DNA from: Fimbriimonadaceae bacterium
Lineage (GTDB): Bacteria; Armatimonadota; Fimbriimonadia; Fimbriimonadales; Fimbriimonadaceae
DNA: 64,000 nucleotides
NCBI GenBank assembly: GCA_026129685.1
Contig: JAHCHO010000003.1
Location: 1-64,000 of the forward strand
Direction of reading: 5' to 3'
Position numbers and translations under genes: made by a program. The notes beneath the pieces were generated by a model, which worked only from the letters and a program-made list of their open reading frames with translations, made no database searches and was not told the origin of the DNA. How positions within the stretch are numbered: the first letter of the stretch is position 1; each line of letters starts with the position of its first letter. Positions 52,058 through 61,473 of the stretch are shown here, piece after piece.

Positions 52058-52531
52058 ATGGCCAAGCCCATCCTCATGTCGCAAGAGGGATTCGACAATC
52101 TTGCCAAAGAACTCGAGCGCCTCAAGGGCACCGAGCGCAAGACCATTGCCGAAGCGATCCGCGAGGCAAAGGCGCACGGCGACCTGCGCGAGAACGCCGC
52201 GTACCACGAGGCGAAGCTCAACCAGGCGCGCCTGGAGCAGCGCATCGCGGAGTTGGAGAAGTCGCTCCTCTCGGCCAAGATCGTCGAACGGCCGGAGGAC
52301 GCGGTCCACGGATCGGCTCACCTTGGCTCGAGGGTGACGCTCGAGGACCTGGAGTTCGGCGACGAACTGACGGTGGAGCTGGTCGGCTCGATGGAGGCGG
52401 ACCCGGCGCACGACAAGATTTCGATCACCTCGCCGATGGGGGAGGCGTTGATCGGCCGATCGGCGGGCGACCTGGTCGAGGTCGCCGCCCCGGCGGGGAC
52501 GATCCAGTACAAAGTGCTGGCGGTCGAGTAA
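52058..52531 (+). CDS. greA: Transcription elongation factor GreA
   Basis: 157 aa, standard length. N-terminal coiled-coil finger with HGDLRENAAYHEAK, whose Asp and Glu coordinate the Mg2+ used for RNA cleavage in backtracked RNA polymerase; C-terminal FKBP-like domain with SPMGEALIGRSAGDLVEVAAP. It rescues stalled polymerase. No Shine-Dalgarno sequence is visible; the -10 lies 12 nt before the ATG. Confidence 0.97.
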   Translation: MAKPILMSQEGFDNLAKELERLKGTERKTIAEAIREAKAHGDLRENAAYHEAKLNQARLEQRIAELEKSLLSAKIVERPEDAVHGSAHLGSRVTLEDLEFGDELTVELVGSMEADPAHDKISITSPMGEALIGRSAGDLVEVAAPAGTIQYKVLAVE

Positions 52532-52552
52532 CCGCGACGGTGAGCCTCGGGC

Positions 52553-52558
52553 CATACT
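52553..52558 (+). promoter_or_regulatory. -10 box of the propeller gene
   Basis: CATACT ends 6 nt before the ATG at 52565. Confidence 0.35.
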
Positions 52559-52564
52559 TCGGGC

Positions 52565-55237
52565 ATGGCTCGCAAGAAAGGCGATGCGTCGACGGAGGCG
52601 CCCGCGACCCGAACCCTCGTCGAATCGGACCTGAAACGACTCCCGTGGCGGTGCATCGGCCCGGCGACGATGGGCGGCCGGGTCAGCGACATGGCTTTCA
52701 AGCCGGGCGACGCGAAGACCTTCTACGTCGCCTACGCGACGGGCGGGCTCTGGCGCACCACGAACCGAGGGACCACGTTCGAGCCCCTGTTCGACAAGGA
52801 GGCCACTTGCAGCATCGGCGCGGTCGCTTGCTGCGACGCCCCGGTCGACTGGAAGGGGTGGACGGAGGAGACCAAGCCGGAAGACCGCGAGAAGGCGGGC
52901 AAGGGCAAGATTCTCTGGGTGGGGACGGGCGAGGGCAACGGGCGCAACAGCAGCAGTTGGGGTCACGGCGCGTACCGTTCGACCGACGCGGGCAATACGT
53001 GGGTTCACCTCGGTCTGACGAACACCCACGACATCCCGCGCCTGGCGGTGGATCCCCGAGACCCCGACGTCTGCTACGTGGCGGCCCTTGGGCACCTTTG
53101 GGGACACAACGAGGAGCGGGGCCTGTACAAGACCTCCGACGGCGGCAAGACCTGGGAGAAGGTCCTGTACCTCGACGAGAAGACGGGCTGTTGCGAGGTG
53201 GCGCTCGACCCCCAGAACCCGGACACCGTTTACGCGGCGATGTACATGCGCCTGCGTAAGCCGTGGTCGTTCGAGAGCGGCGGTCCCGTCGGGGGGCTCT
53301 ACCGATCCCAGGATGGCGGCAAGACCTGGACGCGACTTGCGGGAGGGTTGCCCGCCCAAACGGGCCGGATCGGGGTGGACGTGTTCCCGGGCGACCCCCA
53401 GAAGCTCATCGCGGTCGTCGAGAGCACGGAGGAAGGGGCGAACAGCATCCGCGACGACCGGATGCGCGGCGGGGGGGTCTTCCGAAGCGACGACGGTGGG
53501 GACACCTGGCGACGGATGAGCGTCCGGTCGCCCCGTGCGTTCTACTTCAGCAAGATCAAGTTCGACCCGAAGGACGATCGGCGGGTCTACATGCTGGGAT
53601 GGACGACCGAGGTGAGCGACGACGGGGGCGAGACGTTCCGGCAGGGCTTCGCCGACATCTTGCACGCCGACCACCATGCGATTCTGATCGACCCGAACGA
53701 CCCCGACACGATCGTGATCGGAACCGACGGGGGGGTGTCCCAGACTTTCGACCGGGGCAAGACGTGGGACTTCCTGAACACGATGCCGACCGGCCAGTTC
53801 TACAACATCGCGCTGGACGATTCGGACCCCTACCGAATTATCGGCGGGTTGCAGGACAACGGGACCTGGATGGGGCCGAGCGCGACCAACCGCCTCCACC
53901 CCAAGAGCGAGGCCGAAGGCGTGGCGGACACCGGGATCACGAACGCGGATTGGCAGGTCGTGTTCTGGGGCGACGGCTTTCACGCCGCGTTCGACCCCAC
54001 CGACCCGAACACGGTCTATGCCGAGTGGCAAGGCGGGCACATCACGCGGCTCGACCTGCGAAGCGGCGAGAAGAAGTACGCCAGCCCCGAGGCGAGGGAA
54101 GGCCAACCGCGCCACCGCTACAACTGGAACGCGCCGTTTCTGGTGAGCGCGCACGACCCCACGGTGCTGTACCACGCGGGCAACTACGTCTTCAAACTGA
54201 CCGAGCGAGCAGACAAATGGGCGAAGATCAGTCCCGACCTCACGACCGCCGACCCGCTGAAGATGGAGACGGTCGGCTCCCAGGCGGAAACGCACTGCAC
54301 GGTCGTCAGCCTGGCGGAATCGCCGATCGCGCCCGGGATTCTGTGGGCGGGCTCGGACGACGGACTTATCCATGTGACCAAAAACGACGGCGGTCACTGG
54401 AAGGAGGTGACCCCGAAGGAGGTGGACGGCCGTTACGTTTCGCGGATCGAGGCTTCCCACCATGCCAAGGGCCGGGCTTACGCGAGCATCGACGGGCACC
54501 GAACCGACGACTTTTCACCTTGCATCTTGATGACCGACGACTTCGGCAAAAACTGGCAGTCGGTGACCGGCGACCTGCCGAAGGGATGGTCGGTGAAGTG
54601 CGTGCGCGAGGACCGGTTCAACGAGAACGTGCTGTACTGCGGGACGGAACAGGGGTTCTGGGTGTCGCTCGATCGCGGCGGCCATTGGGTTCGGCTGCAC
54701 GGAAAGGCGCTCCCGACGGTACCGGTGGACGACGCGCAACAACACGCTCGTACCCGGGATTTGGTGTTGGGGACTCACGGGCGTTCGATCTGGATTCTGG
54801 ACGGGGCGGGCTGGCTCGGCGAGTTGACCGGGGAGGTGCTCGCGAGTCCTTTGCACCTGTTCGCGGTCTCACCGGCACGGCCCAGGTGGTTCCTGACCTA
54901 TCCCGGCCTGTGGACGCACAAGGTGTTTCGGGCGCCCAATCCCCCGGCGGGGGTCTGTTTCGACTACTGGATCGCGGCCTATACGGGGGACGAACTGAAG
55001 GCGACGATCGAGGACGCGGAGGGCGTCGTGGTGAAGAAACTGACCGGCTCGAACGCCCCGGGCTACAACCGGCTGGTCTGGGACCTGCAACCGGAGGAGT
55101 GGCTCCGCTTGCACGACAAGGGCGAGGAGGCGATCCTGCCGCTCCCGTTCCACGCGCGCCCGGGCGAGTACAAAGCGACGATCGAGATGGGCGACCATAA
55201 GGTGTCCCAAACGTTTACGGTGCTTCCCAGAGCGTGA
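52565..55237 (+). CDS. BNR/VPS10-type beta-propeller protein without signal peptide
   Basis: 890 aa. Repeated Asp-box blades: STDAGNTWV, TSDGGKTWEK, SQDGGKTWT, SDDGGDTWR, TFDRGKTWD, plus HADHHAILIDPNDPDTIVIGTDGG, the sortilin-like pattern. A C-terminal domain (ELKATIEDAEGVVVKKLTGS, PGEYKATIEMGDHKVSQTFTV) looks like a fibronectin-type end piece. The N-terminus MARKKGDASTEAPATRT has no signal peptide and the -10 supports this start, so it is predicted cytoplasmic, unlike the related secreted protein at 11.6 kb. The stop overlaps the next gene as GTGA. Ligand unknown. Confidence 0.85.
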   Translation: MARKKGDASTEAPATRTLVESDLKRLPWRCIGPATMGGRVSDMAFKPGDAKTFYVAYATGGLWRTTNRGTTFEPLFDKEATCSIGAVACCDAPVDWKGWTEETKPEDREKAGKGKILWVGTGEGNGRNSSSWGHGAYRSTDAGNTWVHLGLTNTHDIPRLAVDPRDPDVCYVAALGHLWGHNEERGLYKTSDGGKTWEKVLYLDEKTGCCEVALDPQNPDTVYAAMYMRLRKPWSFESGGPVGGLYRSQDGGKTWTRLAGGLPAQTGRIGVDVFPGDPQKLIAVVESTEEGANSIRDDRMRGGGVFRSDDGGDTWRRMSVRSPRAFYFSKIKFDPKDDRRVYMLGWTTEVSDDGGETFRQGFADILHADHHAILIDPNDPDTIVIGTDGGVSQTFDRGKTWDFLNTMPTGQFYNIALDDSDPYRIIGGLQDNGTWMGPSATNRLHPKSEAEGVADTGITNADWQVVFWGDGFHAAFDPTDPNTVYAEWQGGHITRLDLRSGEKKYASPEAREGQPRHRYNWNAPFLVSAHDPTVLYHAGNYVFKLTERADKWAKISPDLTTADPLKMETVGSQAETHCTVVSLAESPIAPGILWAGSDDGLIHVTKNDGGHWKEVTPKEVDGRYVSRIEASHHAKGRAYASIDGHRTDDFSPCILMTDDFGKNWQSVTGDLPKGWSVKCVREDRFNENVLYCGTEQGFWVSLDRGGHWVRLHGKALPTVPVDDAQQHARTRDLVLGTHGRSIWILDGAGWLGELTGEVLASPLHLFAVSPARPRWFLTYPGLWTHKVFRAPNPPAGVCFDYWIAAYTGDELKATIEDAEGVVVKKLTGSNAPGYNRLVWDLQPEEWLRLHDKGEEAILPLPFHARPGEYKATIEMGDHKVSQTFTVLPRA

Positions 55238-56574
55238 TCGACTGGACGCCCTGTCTGCTGGAAGCGAAAGACGGCGACCGCCTTGCCGCGTTCGAGGGTT
55301 CGTTCTCAGTTCTTGAAGACCGGTCCTCTTCCGTCGGTCGGCGGTTGCGGCTGCGGGTCGTGCGGATTCCGGCTCGAGAGCCCAGCATGGCACCCCCGGT
55401 GGTGTTCCTGTGCGGGGGTCCGGGGGATTCGGCGATCCGGTGGCCTTCGCACGGGCCTTTCTTACGGGCATTTCGACTGATCTCGGCCCGATGCGACCTC
55501 GTGTTGCTCGATCAGCGTGGCTGCGGGCTGTCCGAACCCGACCTAAGGACAGATGGGCCGAGTTTGGACGGCGACGCTCTGGGGTCGGAGGAGGCCTTCC
55601 GGACGGCGGTCTTGGACCATGTCCGTTCGTGCGCCTTACGATTTCGGGAGACGGGGGTGGACTTGGCGGCCACCACGGTGGTGGCGAGTGCGGCGGACGT
55701 GGCCGACCTTGCCGAACACCTGGGCGGAAGGGTCTCGCTCCTAGGCTACAGTTACGGCACGCACTTGGCGCAGTTCGCTTGCCGCTTGTACGAGGATCGG
55801 ATCGAGCGCGTCGTCCTGTGCGGGTTCGAAGGTCCGGACCAAACCTTGAAACTGCCCTCCAACCTGGACGCGCAGTTGTCGAAACTTGACGCCTTGGCGT
55901 CGCCGGCGGGCTATGCCCTGCGGAGCGACCTCTTGCGGTGCCTTAATCGTTCGGAGTCCGAATCGTTCGTTCTAGGGGACGGTCGCATCGTCGGCGCGTT
56001 CACCCTCCGGCAGATGGTCTCGTCGTTCCTCGGCCTCAGCAACCGGTTCGCGCGGTTGCCGGCGGTGCTTCGGGAACTGGCGGAGGGGGGCACGTCGAGT
56101 CTCGAGCGGGCGCTGTCGGTGTACGCGCGGGGGTGGTCTCGCCCACTGACGTTCTACTTGAAGGACGCCGCCTCCGGGGTTTCGTCCGCCCGGCGGGAGC
56201 GGATCGTCCAAGAGGGCAGCGCGTTTGAGGTCTTGGGGGACGCGGTGAACTTCCCCTTCCCGGAGGTCGGCGACGCGGCCGGGGCGGGAGACATCGGGGA
56301 CGCGATGCGGCAACCCCTCACCTCCGAACTGCCTTTTCTGATCCTCACGGGGAGTCTGGACGGGTTCACCCCGACCGTCAACGCGACCGAATCATTGGGG
56401 ACCCTACCGAACGCGACGCATCGTGAGATCGCGTTCGCCGCCCACAACGATCTGCTGTCCTGCCCGGAAGCGAACGCGGCAATCGAAGCCTTCCTGTCCA
56501 ACGGGAGTCGGCCCGCCGAAGCCACTGAGTTCTGCGTTCCATCCCCTTGGTCCGACGGATCGGTATCAGAATGA
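55234..56574 (+). CDS. Alpha/beta hydrolase, S33 peptidase-like
   Basis: 446 aa from a GTG coupled to the propeller gene. Catalytic set: oxyanion HGGP-like block VFLCGGPGDSAI, VLLDQRGCGLSEPDL, nucleophile LLGYSYGTHLAQFA, Asp in LILTGSLDGFTPTVN and His in IAFAAHNDLLSC. This is the TAP/proline-iminopeptidase layout, including the extra cap inserted between strands. No signal peptide. It probably releases N-terminal residues from peptides, but esterase activity is possible. It forms a two-gene unit with the propeller. Confidence 0.85.
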   Translation: MIDWTPCLLEAKDGDRLAAFEGSFSVLEDRSSSVGRRLRLRVVRIPAREPSMAPPVVFLCGGPGDSAIRWPSHGPFLRAFRLISARCDLVLLDQRGCGLSEPDLRTDGPSLDGDALGSEEAFRTAVLDHVRSCALRFRETGVDLAATTVVASAADVADLAEHLGGRVSLLGYSYGTHLAQFACRLYEDRIERVVLCGFEGPDQTLKLPSNLDAQLSKLDALASPAGYALRSDLLRCLNRSESESFVLGDGRIVGAFTLRQMVSSFLGLSNRFARLPAVLRELAEGGTSSLERALSVYARGWSRPLTFYLKDAASGVSSARRERIVQEGSAFEVLGDAVNFPFPEVGDAAGAGDIGDAMRQPLTSELPFLILTGSLDGFTPTVNATESLGTLPNATHREIAFAAHNDLLSCPEANAAIEAFLSNGSRPAEATEFCVPSPWSDGSVSE

Positions 56575-56577
56575 ACC

Positions 56578-56820
56578 ATGGTCGACGATGAGCGCGCTCG
56601 GGTCCAGGCGTACCAGGCACGGTATGCGGTGCTCAACGAACTAAGGCGCCGCGAGGCGCTCGAACGTCCGTTGGACCAACGCGTTCGAATGATGGATCAG
56701 GCCTTTGAGTTCGCCGTCTCGCAAGGTTGGACCGGCGAGAAGCCTTTCGATCTCCAGCAGAACGCCCTTTGGCTGAAGCTCAAGAGGATGGATGGCGGAC
56801 GACCCGGCACCGGCCGCTAA
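56578..56820 (+). CDS. Small helical protein preceding a nucleotidyltransferase
   Basis: 80 aa, acidic/basic helical (ARVQAYQARYAVLNELRRREALERPLDQRVRMMDQAFEFAVSQGW). No known motif. It starts 3 bp after the previous stop and overlaps the nucleotidyltransferase by 29 bp. CAGAAT (56567-56572) ends 5 nt before its ATG. Its size and position fit the small partner of a nucleotidyltransferase toxin-antitoxin-like pair; that is inference. Confidence 0.6.
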   Translation: MVDDERARVQAYQARYAVLNELRRREALERPLDQRVRMMDQAFEFAVSQGWTGEKPFDLQQNALWLKLKRMDGGRPGTGR

Positions 56821-57202
56821 GCTTTCCGAAGCGGCAGCCGAACTGGGGCAGGCCCTCGAGTCCCTCGACGTACCCTATGCCGTGCTGGGCGGTGTCGCCG
56901 TTAGCCTCGTCGCCCGACCTCGTTACACTGCCGATCTCGACGCGGTCATCGCCGACGTTCTGGATCGCCTACCCGAACTCGTCGAGGAGTTTGCGCGACG
57001 AGGCTATTCGCCGCGTGTTCCCGACCCGGTATCCTTCGCCCGAACTAACCTGGTCCTTCTCCTGCGCAGTCCGACGGGTGTCCCTCTCGATCTCTCCATT
57101 GGGCTGACAGGTTTCGAGAGGACGGCCTTGTCACGAGCCTTAACGGTACGTCTCGCGACCGGTCGGGACATCCGTGTCTGTCGGCCGGCGACCTTGCCGT
57201 GA
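56792..57202 (+). CDS. Nucleotidyltransferase, N-terminal part of a split gene
   Basis: 136 aa, DNA-polymerase-beta-type nucleotidyltransferase of the AbiEii/DUF6036-like kind. Motifs: VPYAVLGGVAVSLVARPRYTADLDAVIAD (Gly-Gly loop, metal Asp48 and Asp50) and PLDLSIGL with a third acidic residue, D102. It ends prematurely at TGA 57200-57202. The +1-shifted frame just before the stop reads SAGDLAVMKALAGRAKDRDDL, the usual continuation of the family, so a base was lost near 57180-57181 or the gene is naturally split. Confidence 0.75.
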   Translation: MADDPAPAAKLSEAAAELGQALESLDVPYAVLGGVAVSLVARPRYTADLDAVIADVLDRLPELVEEFARRGYSPRVPDPVSFARTNLVLLLRSPTGVPLDLSIGLTGFERTALSRALTVRLATGRDIRVCRPATLP

Positions 57203-57387
57203 TGAAGGCGCTCGCGGGACGGGCGAAGGACAGAGACGACCTCGATGCGGTGCTCGCCCGATGCTCGTTGCCCGAACGCCAGGAGGCCCTCGAGATCACG
57301 CGGGCGCTTGGCGTGCTCCTTGAGTCCGACGAGCCGGCCGAACGCCTTCGGCGCGCGCTCGATTCGATCGGCGACCCTAACGCTTGA
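57199..57387 (+). CDS. Nucleotidyltransferase, C-terminal part of a split gene
   Basis: 62 aa from a GTG that overlaps the preceding TGA as GTGA: VMKALAGRAKDRDDLDAVLARCSLPERQEAL and a helical end. This is the C-terminal part of the same family. The 4-nt overlap could let ribosomes re-initiate and yield a two-chain enzyme; a frameshifted pseudogene is the alternative. The stop lies 11 bp inside the convergent DUF1080 gene. Confidence 0.65.
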   Translation: MMKALAGRAKDRDDLDAVLARCSLPERQEALEITRALGVLLESDEPAERLRRALDSIGDPNA

Positions 57388-58600
57388 GGACTCCCAACGG
57401 GGCGACCCAGATGTTGCGGTAGCGCACCCGGTTGCCGTGGTCCTGGAGTTTCAGGGGCCGGTCGCCGGGCGCTTCCGGGAAGCCGGCGGTCGTGCCGCGC
57501 GGAACTTCGACGTCCTTATGAATCCTCGTTCCGTTGTGGTAGACGGTGAGCTTCGCGCTCGATACCTTTCGGTTTCCGTCCCATCGCGGGGCGACGAACT
57601 CGATGTCGTAGGTTTGCCAGACGCCGGCCGGGTACGCCATCGCGTAGTCGGGGGCTTTGACGCCGTAGATGCCGCCGCACTCGTTGTCGAGGGGTCCGCG
57701 CGGCGCGGAGTTCAGGACTTGGACCTCGTAGCTGCGCTGTAGGTAGACGCCGCTGTTGCCGTTCGCCTGTCCTTCCTTGCCGTTCTCGTCGGTCATGAAC
57801 TCGACGTGGAAGCGGGCGTCGCCAAAGGACTCCTTGGTCATGAGATCGCCGCCTTGGACGGTTAAGCCTTCCCCGTCCCAGGGCCACGGACACGGGTTTG
57901 CGGGGTTGGCTTCGGAAACCCAGTTGGCCCGGTCTTTCTCAGTCCGGAGCAACCACTTCCCTTCCTTCGGCGGGCTAAGGGTTGGGATGCCATAGTCCTT
58001 GAGGCGGAGGTTGCGCCAGCGGACTTCGAGGGGTTCGGCGGTCGAGACGGCGTGAACCTGCAAAGCGACGAAGCCGGTACGGGTCAGGTCGTCGCGCAGG
58101 TCGGCGACGGGCTTGCCGTTGATCCAGGTCTGGAGCCGGTCGCCTTTGGCGACGACGCGGTACTTGTTCCAACCCTCTCGCTTGAAGGCGGCCCGGCCGG
58201 CGAGGAAGGCCCGGTCGGGGTCGACGAGCCAGCCGCGCCGGGCTTCGTCGTAGACGCCTCCGGGGTAACCGGAGTCGGTGCCGTCGATCTCCACTTGGTA
58301 GCCGTGTACCCGTCCGTTGTCGTAGCCGGGAACCCGATTGCTCCGGATTTGGACCCCGGAATTGAGGCGCGGGTCGCACTTGACCTCGAATTCGAGTTCA
58401 AAGTCCCCGAAGACGCGATCCGTGCAAAGGAAGCTGTTGGGGGAATTCGGGACGCTCGCGCCGACGATCTGGCCCCCTTCGACTCGGTACCGGGCGGATC
58501 CGTTGAGTTGGGTCCAACCGTTCAGGGTCTTGCCGTCGAACAGGGGTTCCCACACCGGGGCGGCGGAGGCGACGCAGAGCAACAAGAGGCCGGAGACCAT
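57377..58600 (-). CDS. Secreted tandem DUF1080 protein
   Basis: 407 aa from the ATG at 58600, signal peptide 1-14 (VSGLLLLCVASAAP). Two copies of the 3-keto-disaccharide hydrolase/DUF1080 jelly-roll: residues about 16-200 (EPLFDGKTLNGWTQLNG, GDFELEFEVKCDPRLNSGVQIRS, EVRWRNLRLKDYG) and about 215-405 (FGDARFHVEFMTDENG, ANGNSGVYLQRSYEVQVLNS, RVRYRNIWVAPLG). Only the first copy keeps the LFDGKTLNGW start. Family members hydrolyse glycosides or bind sugars. It follows alaS by 40 bp but is functionally unrelated. Confidence 0.88.
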   Translation of the reverse strand: MVSGLLLLCVASAAPVWEPLFDGKTLNGWTQLNGSARYRVEGGQIVGASVPNSPNSFLCTDRVFGDFELEFEVKCDPRLNSGVQIRSNRVPGYDNGRVHGYQVEIDGTDSGYPGGVYDEARRGWLVDPDRAFLAGRAAFKREGWNKYRVVAKGDRLQTWINGKPVADLRDDLTRTGFVALQVHAVSTAEPLEVRWRNLRLKDYGIPTLSPPKEGKWLLRTEKDRANWVSEANPANPCPWPWDGEGLTVQGGDLMTKESFGDARFHVEFMTDENGKEGQANGNSGVYLQRSYEVQVLNSAPRGPLDNECGGIYGVKAPDYAMAYPAGVWQTYDIEFVAPRWDGNRKVSSAKLTVYHNGTRIHKDVEVPRGTTAGFPEAPGDRPLKLQDHGNRVRYRNIWVAPLGVLKR

Positions 58601-58640
58601 GCCTCCATGATTCCCGTCCGGTGGATCGGGTCCTCCCCGC

Positions 58641-61433
58641 CTATGCGCCAACCTGGACGGCGAGCGCCGCCTTGGCGGCTTCGAAGGCGGCGGGGATCGC
58701 GTCGGCGTTCCGGCCCCCGGCGGTCGCGAAGTCGGGTCTTCCACCCCCGCCGCCCCCCGCAGCCTTGGCGACCTCGCGGACGATGTTGCCGGCGTGGGCG
58801 CCCGCCGCCATCGCCGATGCCCCGACCTTGCAGGTGAAGAGGACCTTGCCCTCCAGTTTGAGGGCGACCAGGGCGACGCGGTTCGGCGCGGCCTCCGCGA
58901 GGCGGTCGGCGACGAGGGCGGCCTCCTTTGGGTCGCCTTCTTCGAGGGATTCCAGGGCGAGTTCGACCGGCCCGATCGCGAGCGTTTGCACCGACCCTGC
59001 CTGAGCGGCTTGGGTGCGCAGGCGTTCCAGCCGCTTGCCAAGTTCTCGATGCTGGTCGAGGTGGCGCGCGAGCGCCCCGACGAGGTCGGCGGGGCTGGCT
59101 TTCAGGAGCGACGCGGCCTCACGGACGGTTTCGGCCTGCTCGACCGCCCACTGGTAGGCCCGTTCGCCGGTGACGGCGACGATGCGGCGGACGCCGCTCG
59201 CGGCGGAGGACTCGTGCAGGATGCGAAACAGGCCGATTTCGGCGGTGTTGCGGACGTGGGTTCCGCCGCACAGTTCGGTCGAGACGCCGCCGACCTGGAC
59301 GACGCGGACCCGCTCGCCGTACTTTTCGCCGAAGAGAGCCATCGCCCCCATCGCCTTCGCCTCGGCGAGGGGCACGTCGGTGAGGGTGCGCACCTCGATG
59401 GCGCGCCAGATTTGTTCGTTAACCCACCTCTCGACGGTCGCGATCTCCTCGGGGGTCATCGCCTTGCCGTGGGTGAAGTCGAAGCGCAGTTGGTCCTCGG
59501 CCACGAGGGAACCCGCCTGGGTCACGTGCGCGCCGAGGGTGCGGCGGAGGGCGGCGTGCAACAGGTGGGTCGCGGTGTGGTGGGGGAGGATGCGGCGGCG
59601 GCGGACGGAATCCACCTCGGCGATTCCCACTTCGAACAGGCCGGCCCGGTGCGCCAACTCCTTGAGTGAAGCGACTTCGCGACCGATCAGGCGGGGGGCG
59701 GCTTCGCCGCCCAGGCGCGCCGTGTACCAGATCCGATCGTCTTCCTTCTTCCCTTCCTCGATCTCCAGTTCAAGACCGCCGACCCGAACGACGCCCCGGT
59801 CACTCTCTTGGCCGCCGGAAGCGGCGTAGAAGGGGGACCGATCCAAGGTGACCCACGCCCGGTCGGTCGTCCGACCTTCTGCCAAGACGGGTCGAAAGCG
59901 GGTGATTCTGGCTTCGTGGCGGAGGGCGAGGTAGCCGGTGAACTCGGTCGGACCGGCGTCGGGGAGGGCGATGGTTTCGGCGACGTCGGCCTGGACACCG
60001 TAGACGGTGTCCATGTCGCTGCCGGCGCGCGAGCGTTCTTGCGCTTCGCGGAGGGCGGCTTCGAAGCCGTCTTCGTCGAGTTCGAAGCCCGCTTCTTGGG
60101 CCAGTTCTCGGGTGACCTCCAGGGGAAAGCCGAAGGTGTCGTAGAGCCGGAACGCCTTCTCGCCCGAGCAACGGCGCAGTCCGGACGCCCGCATCGCCTC
60201 GAGTTCCTCTTGCAGGACCTGGCTGCCCGCGTGAAGCGTACGGCGGAACTGGGTCTCCTCGTTCAGGAGGGTTTCGCGGATCATCGCCGCCCGCTCGCGG
60301 AGTTCGGCGTAGTGGTCGGCCATGGCCTCCAGCACTCCGTCGAAGGCGAGGTGGAAGAAGGGGGTCTCGAAACCGAGCACCCGCTGGCCCTTCAGGACGG
60401 CGCGGCGTATAACGCGCCGCAGGACGTACCCGCGCCCGGTGTTCGAGGGCAACACGCCGTCCGCGATGCAGAAGGAGGCGGTGCGGATGTGGTCGGCGAC
60501 GATGCGGATCGCCCGGTCCTTGGCGTCGTCGCCGCCGTAGGCATGGGCGGCGCCCGCTTCGTTCATCAGGCCGACGATGCGGGCGACGATGGGCACGAAC
60601 AGGTCGGTGTCGTACACGCTCGAAAAGCCGTTGAGGACGGCGGCGGTGCGTTCAAGGCCCATCCCGGTGTCCACGCTCTGGAACGGGAGATTGGGCATGC
60701 CCTCCTTGACGTAGCCGGAGGCGGGGCGGGACGGGTCCTTGAGGCGACCTTGCCACTCGTACTGGATGAACACGTCGTTCCAGATCTCGAGCCAGCGCCC
60801 GGCGGCGTCATCCCGTTTGTAGTCGGCGACGGTGTAGGGACCGGTGGGCGGATCGCCGGAGGCGAGGGTCCAGAAGAACATCTCGCTGTTCGGTCCGCAG
60901 GGGCCGGGGGGGCCGTTCGTGAAGGCGCTCGCGGGCCAGTAGTTCTTCTCCTCGCCCAGGCGGAAGACGCGGGTCGCGGGGTCGATCCCGACCGCTTCGA
61001 GGTGCGTGGCCCAGTAGCCGTACGCCTCGTCGTCCTCCTCGAACACGGTAAAGGCCAACCGCTTCGGGTCGAGCCCGAGCCAGCGGGGGTCGGTCAGGAA
61101 CTCCCAGGAGTAGGCGATGGCCTCGCGCTTGAAGTAGTCGCCGAACGAGAAGTTGCCGAGCATCTCGAAGAAGGTGAGGTGGGAGAGGTTGCCCACCTCC
61201 TCGATGTCGCCGGTACGCACGCACTTCTGGGCGGTGGCGAGGCGGGGGTTGGGCGGGGTGGCGACACCGCGGAAGAACGGCTTGAACTGGACCATGCCGG
61301 CGCCGTTGAAGAGGAGCGACTCGTCGAGTTTGCCGGTGACGTCGTAGGGCACGAGAGAACCGGAGGGGTACACGGTGTGCCCCTTCGATTCGAAGAACTC
61401 GAGGTACTTGCGGCGCAGTTCGCGGGCGGTCAT
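58641..61433 (-). CDS. alaS: Alanyl-tRNA synthetase
   Basis: 930 aa from the ATG at 61433 (GGAG 8 nt upstream); longer in-frame reading continues through hpf in another frame. Class II catalytic core: YPSGSLVPYDVTGKLDESLLFNGAGMVQFKPFF and GMGLERTAAVLNG. Editing domain with HHTATHLLHAALRRTLG and CGGTHVRNTAEIG, the Zn ligands that clear Ser-tRNA and Gly-tRNA. The C-terminal DHHA1-like domain ends GGGGGGRPDFATAGGRN. It charges tRNA-Ala. It is downstream of hpf with an intervening hairpin. Confidence 0.97.
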   Translation of the reverse strand: MTARELRRKYLEFFESKGHTVYPSGSLVPYDVTGKLDESLLFNGAGMVQFKPFFRGVATPPNPRLATAQKCVRTGDIEEVGNLSHLTFFEMLGNFSFGDYFKREAIAYSWEFLTDPRWLGLDPKRLAFTVFEEDDEAYGYWATHLEAVGIDPATRVFRLGEEKNYWPASAFTNGPPGPCGPNSEMFFWTLASGDPPTGPYTVADYKRDDAAGRWLEIWNDVFIQYEWQGRLKDPSRPASGYVKEGMPNLPFQSVDTGMGLERTAAVLNGFSSVYDTDLFVPIVARIVGLMNEAGAAHAYGGDDAKDRAIRIVADHIRTASFCIADGVLPSNTGRGYVLRRVIRRAVLKGQRVLGFETPFFHLAFDGVLEAMADHYAELRERAAMIRETLLNEETQFRRTLHAGSQVLQEELEAMRASGLRRCSGEKAFRLYDTFGFPLEVTRELAQEAGFELDEDGFEAALREAQERSRAGSDMDTVYGVQADVAETIALPDAGPTEFTGYLALRHEARITRFRPVLAEGRTTDRAWVTLDRSPFYAASGGQESDRGVVRVGGLELEIEEGKKEDDRIWYTARLGGEAAPRLIGREVASLKELAHRAGLFEVGIAEVDSVRRRRILPHHTATHLLHAALRRTLGAHVTQAGSLVAEDQLRFDFTHGKAMTPEEIATVERWVNEQIWRAIEVRTLTDVPLAEAKAMGAMALFGEKYGERVRVVQVGGVSTELCGGTHVRNTAEIGLFRILHESSAASGVRRIVAVTGERAYQWAVEQAETVREAASLLKASPADLVGALARHLDQHRELGKRLERLRTQAAQAGSVQTLAIGPVELALESLEEGDPKEAALVADRLAEAAPNRVALVALKLEGKVLFTCKVGASAMAAGAHAGNIVREVAKAAGGGGGGRPDFATAGGRNADAIPAAFEAAKAALAVQVGA

Positions 61434-61473
61434 GGTCGGCTCCGGGAAGGGTACCTCCCGAAGCGAACCGGCC

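Noticed and set aside
57199-57202. Programmed -1/+1 frameshift joining the nucleotidyltransferase halves
   Set aside because: No slippery heptamer or downstream pseudoknot is visible near 57180-57202; re-initiation or a lost base is simpler.
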